DNA of 64,000 nucleotides from the NCBI GenBank assembly GCA_977006965.1, contig OZ345364.1, positions 248,001-312,000 of the forward strand. The letters run 5' to 3'. The position numbers were made by a program, and so were the translations under genes. Origin of the DNA: Phymatolithon calcareum. Its lineage: Eukaryota; Rhodophyta; Florideophyceae; Hapalidiales. The stretch's first letter is position 1, and the number at the start of each line of letters is the position of its first letter. This document shows positions 1 to 10,251 of the stretch, piece after piece. Under the pieces are notes generated by a model, which searched no databases, was not told the origin of the DNA, and worked only from the letters and a program-made list of their open reading frames with translations.

Positions 1-38
1 AAGAGATTTCCAAATCTGCTGCGTTGCAGAGACAGACG

Positions 39-44
39 TTTATT
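39..44 (-). terminator. Poly(A) signal of the left secreted-protein gene
   Basis: AATAAA on the minus strand, about 90 bases past the stop codon of the gene at 135-488. It sits in a 3' untranslated region that is recognisably shared with the array genes: a GTGCATATATCAA block, then CTCAGT.CGTGA, then CTTAATAAA.GTCT. The equivalent signal in the first array unit is at 29712-29717. Confidence 0.7.
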
Positions 45-134
45 AAGCGAGCGCACCATCACTTGTTCACGTACTGAGGGTTACTGTCTTTTGATATATG
101 CACTTTTCATCTCTGCAAAGACGTATTGTGGTCA

Positions 135-488
135 TTAGTAGCACTTGTACTTGAGGCAACGATACGTTTTGCAGTAGTGCCTAAGCCTGTATCCATACTT
201 GGCGCAATAGCGCTTCTTCGCGTAGTAATTGTACTTGTATAGCAAGCAGTACCGGTAGCGATAATACTTGCACTTCTTGCAATAACCATAGTAGCTCTTG
301 CAGCTCTTGCGGTCGGTGGTATCAAGAGTGTCCTCAGACACCTCATGGACGGAATGGACTGGCTGGAAGAGCGGAGCGGTATCGGCAGTCTTCTCGGAGA
401 TCGGAGCGAGTTCACCAGCAGCATCAGGGACGGAAGCAAGAGAGAGCGCAATGACAAATGCCAAAGCAGCCAAGAAGATAGACTTCAT
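135..488 (-). CDS. Small secreted Cys/Tyr/Lys-rich protein (117 aa), left paralog
   Basis: Function not recognised. The frame is open from 572, but the start at 488 is preferred: it begins with a clear signal peptide (MKSIFLAALAFVIALSLAS, cleavage probably near residue 25) and lines up with the start of the array genes. Residues 26-60 are an acidic pro-like stretch with ISEK and DTLDTTDR. Residues 61-117 are very basic and tyrosine-rich with eight cysteines at 63, 70, 73, 81, 95, 106, 111 and 116 (C-x6-C-x2-C-x7-C-x13-C-x10-C-x4-C-x4-C). The array paralog has the same pattern with a longer fourth-to-fifth gap. No intron is needed. A TATA box lies 96 bases upstream and a poly(A) signal follows. 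By inference it is exported and disulfide-stabilised; a wall or matrix component, an effector or a cationic defence peptide would all fit, and the sequence does not decide. Confidence 0.85.
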   Translation of the reverse strand: MKSIFLAALAFVIALSLASVPDAAGELAPISEKTADTAPLFQPVHSVHEVSEDTLDTTDRKSCKSYYGYCKKCKYYRYRYCLLYKYNYYAKKRYCAKYGYRLRHYCKTYRCLKYKCY

Positions 489-583
489 TTCGGTAGTTGC
501 TGAGTGGCGAAACAATGGATTTTGCTCTTTGTTCAGGTAGTGATCGGTGCTTGAGTTGCAAGTGAATCCCACCTTGCCTTTGG

Positions 584-591
584 TTTATATA
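584..591 (-). promoter_or_regulatory. TATA box of the left secreted-protein gene
   Basis: TATATAAA read on the minus strand, 96 bases before the chosen ATG at 488. The array paralogs have TATATATA 92 bases before their ATG, so the spacing is conserved. The leader between box and ATG contains an AACAAA block in both. Confidence 0.6.
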
Positions 592-599
592 GAGGATTC

Positions 600-1675
600 C
601 AGGTCGCATGATCTTTACTCCCTGAGTTTGGATAAGAAAGCCCTCAAGATGTCATCACTTCATCTTTCAAAACTGGAGAAGATCCAATGAGATTGTATAA
701 TGCATCTTTGACTGTGTGAAGAGAAAACCCTTTTTGGAAGTAGAAACGTTGAGGGCAAAGCCATTCATCGAAACTAGGATGGAATCGGACCCTGAGGTTG
801 TCAGCTTCTTGAAATTTTATAGATTTTTAACATGGATTACAATTGACATATGTCCACGGATTTAATGCTCTCGTGCTGAGGTTTAACATGCAGATCGAAC
901 TGCAGCCTAATGGAGAGAGATATTCCTGGCTAAGCACAAGCTTCTGTAAATTATCAATCGACACTTGTTTTTGGACAGATTATTTCTTTCTTAAAGCACC
1001 ATATAGAAATTGTAAGTTCAGAGCTAAAAACCAAGTACGAAATGAAGAATAACAAGCTAAAGATCGATTGCCCTGTAACGCTGTGGCTCCTTTTTCAAAA
1101 GCGTCCTAGTTTCGAATGCTCCCACTGCAGTGATGGCTTCGGTCCCGATGTTTTTATCATGTTTCACTTCCGAATCTGCTCGTATAGCGAGATTCCGTCA
1201 CAAGATTGGTGTCATAAGCACATGCCAGATGGATCAAAAGCTCCATGACCTGCATGCAGCTACCGCATTTTTCTCGCAGCACCTTGCATGTGTCTAGGAA
1301 CGGTACACGTGCCTAGCTTCGGTAGATCAGACTACGTTAATTAACTTTTCTATTTTCTTCAATTTGAATCGCAGAGGTGATATTCGTCTTTGCTCACGTG
1401 ACGTTTAGAAATACATCACCGCATCCGCGATGGATTACATTTGCCTGGGCAGCTACAGGAATTTGTTTCGACGGTTATTATTACCGATTGAGAGGATCAG
1501 TGACGCTCCGATTAGTTTCCTCATCTCGATTTTCGACTCCACATGACGCAGAACAGGGGAACTTTTTCCCCCTGGAGGCCCAGTTAAGGGCCAGAGGTAG
1601 ATTTTGGTATCCCTGTATACTGGGTCGCAACTTCTAGACGCATATCCCTCTAGACACAAGTCTGGAAATTGCGAA
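600..1675. other. No gene seen
   Basis: Only short open frames without recognisable domains, signal peptides or similarity to other parts of the window. I see no RNA gene. Confidence 0.5.
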
Positions 1676-1679
1676 TTTA

Positions 1680-1725
1680 CCCCAAGCGTCTACTGATGCG
1701 TTGGTAAATTTTAAAAAATAATCTC
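1680..1725 (+). repeat. R3-type repeat 3' end
   Basis: CCCCAAGCGTC, GATGCGTTG and an A/T-rich TTTTAAAAAATAA block followed by a pyrimidine tail. The same arrangement occurs at 2044-2108, 24660-24728 and at the end of each array unit (37262-37330). It is probably the 3' end of a retroelement with a T/C-rich tail. Confidence 0.55.
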
Positions 1726-1730
1726 AATCT

Positions 1731-1750
1731 CTCGCTCTCTCTCTCTCTCG
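1731..1750. repeat. CT microsatellite
   Basis: Run of CT dinucleotides directly behind the R3 end. It may be an expanded version of the pyrimidine tail that other R3 copies carry. Confidence 0.8.
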
Positions 1751-2043
1751 ATTTTCGGTCAGAACAGTCTTCGCTGGACAAGCAAGCCCATCAGGATGTG
1801 CATGTATACCTGTTTGGAAGAAGGCAAAATTTAGATATATTAAACCGGTTCTTTTATTGTTTTCAGTTCACACTTCTACCTCTAGTGGTCTCAGACTGGT
1901 GTTTCAAAACCTAGTGTCAAGTCCAATCACGACTGCTTCGCTTCCATGTTATTTACATCGAATTACTTCACCACGGCACATTCCCTATATCTCTTTCTTG
2001 TCCACAAATAACGTGTATTTCTACTCCGACGTCGCACTGGGAA

Positions 2044-2108
2044 AGTTTCCCAAGCGTCAGCAGATGCGTTGATAACTTTTAATAAAAAAATCAACCTTTC
2101 TTCTTCTA
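2044..2108 (+). repeat. R3-type repeat 3' end
   Basis: Contains CCCAAGCGTCAGCAGATGCG, then TTGATAACTTTTAATAAA, then an A run, TCAACC and a TTCTTCTTCT tail. It is the closest of the solitary copies to the R3 end closing each array unit. The bases between this copy and the one at 1680 contain nothing I recognise. Confidence 0.65.
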
Positions 2109-2109
2109 T

Positions 2110-3147
2110 CGATGTCGATGTGCTCTAAACCGGAAGAATATCATTGCAATGAGTCTTTTTGAATCAAGATTGCATATTCAGTGAAGATTTCCTTCATCTC
2201 TTCATTTTTTTGTTCCCCCAATCGCGGTATAAGTGTTCGTAGTGGCCTAGGATTCTTCCGCGTAATTTTTGCACGCCTATGCTTCATAAGCGAATTCGCT
2301 TCGCCTGTACACGTTAAGCCCCTTACGGGAAGCGTCCCCTCGAATCAACGAATCGAATCGTGTGCCACAAGAACGTGCATGAACTGCATGACATGACGTT
2401 CCACCGTGTTCGTCCACAGAGTAGTCTTCCATGTTGCATCATTTTTCTACCTTCTAACCGTCAGATATCTCTTCCCTTCTCTTGGCCCTACGGTCGTCCT
2501 TGCAGAGTCTAACTCACCCAAGCCCCCGGACGCTATCTCTGTTAAATTTATTCCGCTTAACTTCCCCAAAAGCTCTGTGAAGCTTTTTCCCTACCAGCGT
2601 TATTGCTAGTCACAATTTTCTTTTCTTAGGGCCATTCTCTGGAAGTCTCCCTGTCTCTAGGCTCAAAAATATGACCAATTGATCTTCCTCTTTTTGATCC
2701 AGATGAGGAATCAAAGTATTACGTTACTTTTGTCGAGACCCCTGCCATTCCACTGCCACGCCCCTTTCCGATCTCGATATATTGGAGTCCCAAGGTGCGC
2801 CACGATATAACTGCCTGCGTTCTTGCCATATTTATTAACCAGCATGTCAAGCTTCGCACTAAGCACAAGAAAAAACTATCGAGCGCACCTGAGAAGAAAC
2901 TTCAATTGTGTCTTTTTCTGAACTCGTGGGCAGGATTTATTTATTTTCAAAAATACGGTATCGTCCCAAAGGCAGTGTAAATTCGCAATCAGGGGGACTT
3001 TGTCATCGATAAAAAGATCCAGATACGACAAATCTCTGTTGTACTCTGTCAGCAATATCTTTTCCTGTCCCTATTCAGAAACATTACAACCCAGGATATG
3101 AAATGTTCACGAGGACCATAACGCCCATCCGTTTTGTTCTCTGGAGT
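2110..3147. other. No gene seen
   Basis: Pyrimidine-rich plus strand with short open frames only; no domain, RNA gene or copy of the repeats named here could be supported. Confidence 0.5.
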
Positions 3148-3200
3148 GGGGGGGGGGGGATTTTATGTTTTTATTTTGCAAGCTCTCAACGCCAGATTTA
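3148..3200 (-). repeat. R4-type repeat end with 12-base homopolymer
   Basis: Twelve G on the plus strand (3148-3159) followed by GATTTTATG, TTTTATTTTGCAAGCTCTCA and ACGCC. Read on the minus strand this is a retroelement-like 3' end (GGCG..GAG.GCTT.CAAAATAAAA) closing with a C run. The copy at 5877 has the same organisation with eleven G. Confidence 0.55.
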
Positions 3201-3559
3201 CCGACTACAGAGCATTTTGGGTCTCAGTAACTTCTCTGCGTAACAATAATGTTCCCAACTCACAATTGCTTCACTCATCTCCATCTTCTCCAACGCTAGT
3301 ATCCATCGCACGCTACGCTCTTCTTCTCCGTAATAATAAATGCCAAAGTAGGGCAAAAAACGTCGAAAGCGCTACTTCTTCTTGCCCTGTTGACAACACA
3401 TCGGGGAGGGCGTTCTTAAACGGAAGCACGCTCGGGAGAACAACTTTACGTAGGAAGCTCTTGATCGGGAGCTCACTCGGGGAGACTTTTATTGAGAACG
3501 TACAATGTGTCCCGACTGGAGGAAAGTCGACACCTTTCAAGGCATATTCTATTAGCATT

Positions 3560-3760
3560 GAAAATTCATCTTCCTTAATCGGAATTTCATAGAATTATGA
3601 CCATGGTTTTAGCCACGTCAATCTCTTCTGCCAGGGTCCATGAAGACTTCTTCAGGATTCTCTTGAGTTTTGTCACTCATGACGTCCTCAGTTCATATTT
3701 CTCTACTAACAAGTCCACGTGTGAGTCGTTTGCAAGCTTCTTCCCCGGAGGTCTATATAT
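3560..3760 (-). pseudogene. Retroelement coding remnant with LANDSHVDLLVEKYEL
   Basis: On the minus strand this stretch encodes LANDSHVDLLVEKYEL followed, past a stop, by a VTKLKRILKK-like string. A related string (NDSRVHLLVEKFEL then VTRLRNIRKLF) is encoded on the plus strand at 25507-25600, just ahead of an R2 end. Conservation at protein level suggests the tail of a retroelement ORF. The exact limits are a guess. Confidence 0.4.
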
Positions 3761-4027
3761 GGCGAGGGGAGATGTAGAGGATGAAGAAGTTTCCAATAAC
3801 TGAATCGACCTGTTGCAGAGAACGGACTTGATTGTATGACTTATGTTGCACTTTGATTGGTACGCACACATGGTAATGCATTGGTTATAATTATTATGGA
3901 GCGGAGTAAGGCAAACATCACACTGCATTGATGCCAACACCAGGCATTACGATAGAGAGCTTAAGCAGTGGTGTCGGTCAGAACAGGATCTACCATTGGG
4001 CGAAGGAAGAAGAAGTAGAATTTTTTT

Positions 4028-4165
4028 CCTTTCAAGTTTATTTAAAAGCCCCACAGACTTCCGAAGATATGAGCAAGGCTTCGTCTAATGCTACCTACGT
4101 TTGTGCAGCTCACGAAACGTCCACCAGAATGGCGAACGGGAAAACTCAGAGCTCAAAGTAGTCCT
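4028..4165 (-). repeat. R1 repeat end, minus orientation
   Basis: Reverse complement of the R1 end: an A-rich tail, AAGTTTATTTAAAAGCCCC and a conserved 100-base body. Copies in plus orientation are at 23235-23370 and 34680-34812. Read in the opposite sense the body encodes a shared string (VYLKAPQTSED and CAAHE), which may be fortuitous. Confidence 0.65.
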
Positions 4166-4169
4166 ATCT

Positions 4170-5870
4170 CAGTCCTCTACGTGTTTGTTGGTGCTTGGAC
4201 TCGACCACTTTTTGCCTTGCATTCTGCGGATTAATACAGGCCTTCTAATGTTAATTTTTAAGCATTAGAACGTTGCATGTACGCTAGGAAGAGCAGTGAA
4301 TCCACTTGACCTGCCGGACCGACCGTAGGATTTTTATTTAAAGAAGACAGACTGTTTTCCGCGTGGCTCAGAGATCAAGTTTCTCAGGGTGATTACACAG
4401 GTCTTCGCAGCGCTTCGAACGGCTCTCCTGTTTTTGCTCTTTCTAGCCATCAGACGTCCACAAAATGAGACCGATAACGTAGATTTCGAGGGCAATGCGC
4501 GCTACGAAGTTAGAAATAATGCTGGGCTGAAGGCTTTCGCGCGCGAAGGGCCTATATTGCCACAATACAAGCGCAAGGAAGACCTTCAAATACAAAATAG
4601 CCTGCGCTAGCATACGTCCAGTAAATGTTTTTGTGAATGGGAAGAACACTAAATCTATAAGGTTTGCAATTTAATGTCCCTACAGTAAGAGACGAATTGA
4701 TGAAGCTATTCGACGAACAAGGCAGAAGCACCAAAAGAAAAAAGATGAGGGAGAATGTAGGAAGCCGTGGCAATCGTCTCGCTCACAGTGTAAATTCCCA
4801 ATCATAGTACGACGAGTGCCCAGCACGGTATCACGACCGAAATCTATCAACATCGATGACACAATGTCCGCGAACGTAGAAGGGATTGTTCTTATAGCTT
4901 CGTAGTTTAATGACAATGTCCTGGCTTGGAGTACGAAGCGCTGCATATATGTCTCGAGTGTAAACGTGGATACAATGTTGTGGGTTGCACTGTGCTGCGA
5001 AACGGATATTGCCCAGCACGCAAACGAGAAATGAAGTCGATGATGCGAACATAGATCCGAACTGTCGAGTCAACAAGCGGGATTCAACACCTTAGTTGAT
5101 TGCGACCGGCAACGTTGCAGTTTATCTCCCTGTCGTGTGCAGTGCATGTGCGGCAACGTTCTCTTCTGCTCCGTGGAGGATATCTCTTGAGCGAAACAGT
5201 ATCGTGACCTCTTGCGAGGTTAATTGTACGAGATTCCATGATTCGATAGGTGCAATGCGGTACTGATGAGTGAGGCAGAAAAAGAAGAAAAGTAGATTTT
5301 ATATAACAGGTACCAACGCATCTGCTGATTGCTTGGGGCAGCTTTTCCTGTGTCAAGGAAACTTAGCTTGATACTGCCGGGTGAATAGTTTCTTACGGTG
5401 GGTGTTCCACTGGTCAGTGGTCTACAAAACGTACCTCTGGTCCCCTGAGGGTGATACGTGAGGCAGCTCTTGTAAGCTTGTTCTGTACTAAGAAGAAGGA
5501 ACTTTCTTGAGTCCTTCATCTGTCAATTCTCGATCTTCCATCCACAGAAATCAAAGGTGTTCCAATAGACTTGAGAGTTCGAACGAGTATCTTTCGCTGT
5601 GCGCTGGAAGAGGATGGAGAAAGTAACGATAAAAGACAACATTTTACTTGTGATTCGCGCGAGATCGGAAGATTAATGTAGTGCACGAAAAAGCACACTG
5701 CGCAAAACGACACATGACCTGCTTCCATAAACAGGATAGTAAGCAAATTTGAACAGAGCACTCGCATGACACTCAGCTGCAGGAGCGCGGTATTTTCGCA
5801 CGAAAGACATTAAAAACCGTAACTTCCCGTTCTTCTCGAGACTCGACAGGTTGCCATAATTATTGCATAG
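4170..5870. other. No gene seen
   Basis: Several short overlapping frames on both strands and none with a recognisable domain. The longest (5220-5519, minus) shows no coding features that I trust. Confidence 0.45.
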
Positions 5871-5876
5871 GACTCC

Positions 5877-6395
5877 GGGGGGGGGGGATTGTAGGTTTTT
5901 TCAGAAGTCATCAACGCCGGCGCACGCCAACACCAGAGCAGCTTCGGATTGCGCTGTAACCCTTCCAGGGAATACTACAGCATATCGTCTCCATCATCAC
6001 GCCATCATCTCGTCTTGCATCTCGTTTTCTTGCATCATTTCTTTGTCCATCGCTTGTTTCTCTTCCTCTTCTGTTCTATCATTCATCTGCGCCTGCGTTA
6101 GGTTGCGTGGAAGGGTTTCCAGCAGCATCGCTGCCAGTTCGTCGTAGTTTTCGATATATGCCGAGGGATTTCGCGGAGAGAAGCGCCCGAAAAACCATTT
6201 GACTGCCCAAAGTCTGTGTTTCCTCGACTTGATTTGGACTACGGGGTTTGGATTCTCGTTCATATCCACGGCGATTTTGCGTTTTTTGGCAATCTCAGTC
6301 TCGCTCCATGCCCGATAGATTCGCAATTTTTCATCCTTGTGGGTGACCTTTCCTTCCACGGCCCTCGTTCAACAGTTCGTGCTCTTGGAGAGAGC
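5877..6395 (-). mobile_element. R4 element with ORF and C-tract tail
   Basis: Minus-strand element whose 3' end (GCGTGCGCCGGCGTTGA then AAAAAACC) is followed by eleven C (eleven G on plus, 5877-5887). It carries the ORF remnant described separately. A second, more decayed copy lies in each array unit (34858-35420) and an isolated end at 35865-35912. It looks like a short retroelement whose 3' terminus is a C run instead of poly(A). Confidence 0.55.
5997..6389 (-). pseudogene. R4 element ORF remnant, charged protein of unknown function
   Basis: About 120 codons are open, beginning after a stop near the sequence RAVEGKVTHKDEKLR. The protein has a basic centre (AKKRKIAVDM, KSRKHRLWAVKWFFGRF), then PSAYIENYDELAAMLLETL and a Glu/Met/Gln-rich tail likely to form a coiled coil. 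The array copy (34975-35390) matches almost residue for residue, carries two internal stops, and extends further upstream (IYRVRRNCGAKRAVEG), showing that this copy lacks its N-terminal part. I recognise no family. The first in-frame codon often proposed as a start is GTG, so no true start is visible. Confidence 0.45.
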
Positions 6396-6399
6396 GGAC

Positions 6400-7050
6400 G
6401 TTGACCCGACCGATCCGGGTCGGAACAAAGTTCAGGCCGAGCGAGCACTTCCGCCTGCGCCAAACCCCACTCGCGGGGATACGCGCCTTGAGAGGGCTGG
6501 ATCAAGGCTTCAAACTACGATCCCAACGAAGGAGAACGCGAAATGGCAACCACATTTCCACGGCAAACTTGGAGAAGCCGTCGCAGAAGACACCCGCAAT
6601 CGTCAGAGAGTTCGTAATATCAGAAAATGGAAAATTCTATGAAACAGACCAGTACGGCAGACCTGTTCACGGGAGGAATCACTCGAGCTAGGGCGAGTGC
6701 CAAGCCCGAGACTGGAAATAAAACAGATAGCGAAGAGCAGATACAGGATGGAAATTGCACCATAAAACCGATAAAAACGACAGTAAAAGCAGTCCCGGTG
6801 GGAGAAAACTCAACCCGACAGCTTTTCGTGAAACATCGCAATACCGTGGAGTGCGGCGATTGCTGCAAGAAGGGAACGCGCAAACTCGCATGAGGAAGCA
6901 CTCGAGCACCACGGGTACTCCAATGCAAAGAGTGCATATTCGTCAAAGAAGTCTCTTGTGTTGAAGAGTTCATAGAACAAGGCACACCAAAAGGTGCAAG
7001 TCCAAGGCAGAGAGCCCCTAGCAGAACAGAAGGAGGGCATTTCAAAGCAA
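6400..7050 (+). other. Unassigned, weakly coding-like stretch left of the transposon
   Basis: The plus strand has overlapping frames, the most protein-like at 6627-6893 (88 codons, with ITRARASAKPETGNKTDSEE and a CGDCCKK pair of cysteines) and another running into EEALEHHGYSNAKSAY after a frame change. It could be a broken gag-like or zinc-knuckle ORF, but nothing decisive is visible. Confidence 0.25.
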
Positions 7051-7755
7051 AACAGACATTTGGGGAGAATACGTTTTTTAATTTAGATTACGTTTTAAAC
7101 AAAAACGTTTTCAAAGTAATTCAAAAATATGGTCATTTTCTAGATCTTAACAATAGCAATCGAGTGGTATAAATTGGAAAAATATTTGCTCCTTAGTTTT
7201 CGAAAAAATGGTCCAATTACAGTACATGCTGGACAGATATTGGAAAATAGGATTCTCTGTAAGTAATTCAAAATCAATGCAGTATGACACAAAATTTATT
7301 TAAACTTGGTATCATACTGGGCTGATTTTTTATTGCTTCGAGATATTCTGATTGAGAACGCGATATCTACAATGATCTATAATTTTTGTGATGCCTTATC
7401 ATTCTGGAAAAGTAGAAGTATTTTTCAGGTTTGGAAAAACGTTTGCGTTTCGTTGTAACAGGAAGAGGGTAATATACGGAGTCACACGTGTGAGGCAATA
7501 GCACGACAGGACGGTGACGGCCAGCTATCTTATACCGTCGAGCTCGAGTCGAAACGTCGACTTCCAACTTTGCCAGCAAAACGTGCCGGAGTGGCCATTA
7601 TTGAGGTACATTCCTCGCGGTCTTGCGTCGCTTCTATTGAGATTCCGCGTCCGTGGACTCTATTCATACACTATCTATCATCTCTCTACTTCCGAAAAAG
7701 CGTTCCTATGTGGGAAGACAAGGACTTGCCTGGGTTCGTATGGCATGAAAAATTG
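7051..7755 (+). repeat. Left terminal inverted repeat
   Basis: Matches the reverse complement of 17935-18885. The outer part is A/T-rich; the inner part (from about 7510) is GC-richer and coding-like. Compared with the right repeat it lacks about 225 bases after position 7570. Similarity stops near 7755, just after the codons for MWEDK. Confidence 0.85.
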
Positions 7756-8095
7756 GTCACCGAACCTATCTTCCGGAGCGCAGCTTCTTTCCCTGAAAGA
7801 CACCGCGGACAGGCCGCAGGTCGTGGTCAGTTTAAAAACTGGCCGGGGCATGTCCTCCGGTAGCGGCATGCGCGGCAATTCTCTGGTCAACTTGCGCGCA
7901 AGCTCCGTCGTCGGCGATACGGGAGGATGCAGTCATCAGCGTCAGCGCTACGAACGGCGTCCACGATTGATCAACTCGAATCAAAACAGGTTCGATGGTC
8001 AAGAAAGAGACAGACCCGTTTCTGTGAATATTTCCGCACTATCGACTGACATAGTGCTGTTGTGTTCTTCCAGAGCTAATTCGTCCCACAGGTGA
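7514..8095 (+). pseudogene. ORF starting inside the left TIR, truncated version
   Basis: A 193-codon frame beginning with a GTG codon, so the start is uncertain. It opens with TASYLIPSSSSRNVDFQ, which matches VAASYLIPWSSSRNLDFQ in the right TIR. The deletion then brings the inner TIR sequence into another frame: the codons matching the right copy (VASIEIPRPWT and MWEDK) are read in the frame of 7570-7863. The part past 7755 is unique and serine/glycine-rich. No family is recognised. Most likely a remnant of the longer right-hand ORF. Confidence 0.4.
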
Positions 8096-8099
8096 TTTT

Positions 8100-9030
8100 T
8101 TCTGACATCTTTCGTCACAGTTTTGTACTGCAGTGCGGGGGGAGGTTGTGCTGAAATATGGCGCGCAATGTGCAGCCTCGCATGGAGAGGCACTGGCATT
8201 GATGCCACGTACGTCCGGATGGGAAAACGAATCGCTCTATTGAGAGAATAGGTCATGTACGCCGCCGCATTAGATTTCTACCGCGCTTTCGTGATCGGGA
8301 GTGGGTTGTTCCCGCTAGGTCTTGTGATTTCGAAATGCATGAACCAATTGCCACTATGCAGGACGTTTTCAGGCATTGGGAAACTATGGATTCTGTTTGT
8401 ACTTCGCGGGCATTAAGAACATAAATGAACTGCCATTCTAGTACGTCTTCGTGACGTGATGAGAGTCGGGAAATTTGTTTTTATGAACAATAGCGTATGT
8501 CCTGTATCTAAAGTAGGAAGGGGTGTGGACGTTGGTCTTCAGAACCGGAAATTGAACCAATGGAAGACATCTAGAAATTGTAGAGGAGCGTCACTCTGGT
8601 GGTGCACCTGTGTTTTGGTGCGCAATGAGCACAAATTGAGTCCACGTTGAAGAACGGAATGATAGCTTGTGAAAAGTAATGAGAGGTGATAATTCTGTTG
8701 AGAGCTTGTACGTCCTGTATCTGTTGGGACTCAGGAGGCTTGGGGGCTAATGAATAAAGAAAAGAGTTACTCTATTTATCTACCACTCGCGCATAGGATT
8801 GGTGGTATGCACTGTGGAAAGGATAATGTTCATAGAGCGGCGAGCCAGTTGCAAAACAGGAGGAAAATATTAGATGGCACACGGATTTTATTCGTTCGTC
8901 GGCAAGACGCCTTCTCTCTGACGGAAGTGCTAGACATTGGATGACGCACGAAATTGATTCAGACCCGGCCAAGACTCCTTCGATCTGGCGGAAGTCTTGG
9001 ACATGCGTTGGCGGCCGACTCGAAGTAGGT
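8100..9030. other. No gene seen, inside the transposon
   Basis: Downstream of the methyltransferase-like gene. Only short frames, no repeat copies or RNA genes recognised. Confidence 0.45.
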
Positions 9031-9034
9031 GCAC

Positions 9035-10189
9035 TCACTTATGGCAGCCAGAGCAGAGTAGTGGTGTCTCGCTATCCTCCACCTGTATACCCAGCACACG
9101 CACGCAGCATAGTGTGTGGACCATACTTCCGCAAATGCTGCATTTATGGCCATAGGACGGAGTGTCTTGGGCGGATTCAGAAGAAGCCATAAGGCAGCCA
9201 TCAACACTGCACCGCGAAGATGGCAAACGCTTTTGCTGATCGTTGGAAAGATCACTCTGTAGGTCGGAACTGGCGGCAGGCGAAAATTCGGAGGACGTAA
9301 TTGGAGACAGAGATGCCTTTCGGATCTTCCGCGGGCGGAGCGGGAGCTCGATGTCGGAGGCGTCGACATCAGAGTCTACGGGAATTGGATGTTTCTTCAG
9401 CGGTCGCGTCAGCTGCATGGAGTTGTAAAGATCAAACATGGATCTCGTGCGAACGCGCTCGCGCTGCTCCTCTGTGCGTAGAGAACGTGATGAGTCCCCT
9501 GCTCTTGCGATGGCCAGAAGACGGGGTAGGGCGACGCGGAGGATATCACGCGATGCCTCCAGGCTTGTAGACGCTCTTCCAGTAAGAAGCGAGGCACACG
9601 CTGACGTGAGAACGGACGCGAAAGGGTCGAACACGGATCCGCTTCGCGGGACGAAGGTTGTAAGGATCTCGCAAAGAGCATTAACGTCTCGTTCAGCTCT
9701 CACCAGTGGCTTCCGAGTTCCAGGCTCGGTAGGCGGGCGGACGAGAGGAACAATGTTATCCATGATATCGAATTTTCTGCTGTGGGAGCAGGAAACGCGA
9801 GTGTACGGAGTATGGAGGTCAGGCTTGAACCCATCCACACGTCGTCCTGGTGAAAATCCAACCACACCATAGAAGCACGCAGTTTGTGGAGCCGTGACGC
9901 TCCGAGTTCGCTGAATGGACTGCGTGCGAGGGACGAAGACAAAGGGATCCTTTAGCATTGTGAATTCTGCAGCGTGCAGAGTTGTGAACCAGTTGTTGAT
10001 TTCGGACCACGGCATGATTGCAAAGAAAGCACTGCCGGGATGGAGGAGCTTCTTGCAAAGCTCCACGACTTTCTCCCGGCTCTCAGCAATCATACCCACA
10101 GGAGGCTCCGAAAGCACGAGGTCATGACCTCGGACGCGTCCGGGCCCAATACCTGCGTGGCGTACGTTTCGAATGACATGTTGAAAACC
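9035..10189 (-). pseudogene. N6/N4-type DNA methyltransferase-like domain with C-terminal zinc finger
   Basis: The frame encodes GHDLVLSEPPVGM, the position of catalytic motif IV ([DNS]PP[YW]) of the N6_N4_Mtase family, then, about 130 residues later, RKPL and SVFDPFASVLTSACASLL, the position of the SAM-binding motif I (normally DPFxGxGT). This motif IV before motif I order is that of beta-class enzymes. The key positions deviate: EPPV instead of DPPY, and S and V in place of the glycines, so methyl transfer is doubtful. A low-complexity Ser/Asp linker follows, then a C-terminal cysteine/histidine cluster (CSVDGC, HKCSICGSMVHTLCC, LLCSGCHK) that looks like a zinc finger. No ATG precedes motif IV in this frame; the natural upstream sequence is in the frame of the ParB-like ORF, one base off. 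This indicates a broken fusion gene. Expected role of an intact version: DNA-binding or DNA-modifying protein in the nucleus. Confidence 0.7.
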
Positions 10190-10251
10190 TTAATGTTGTG
10201 GGCTCCCAGCTCGTGTTCAACTGATGCAATGAGATCCGGCTCGCTTTCTCT

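Noticed and set aside
4028-4165. Conserved protein string VYLKAPQTSED as a real gene
   Set aside because: It lies across the repeat terminus, including the AATAAA complement, and is better explained as conservation of the repeat itself.
5084-5767. Minus-strand frames of 80-99 codons as genes
   Set aside because: No domain, signal peptide, promoter or second copy supports them.
7041-7050. Target-site duplication of the transposon
   Set aside because: The ten bases outside the two TIRs do not match; it may have been lost, so none is claimed.
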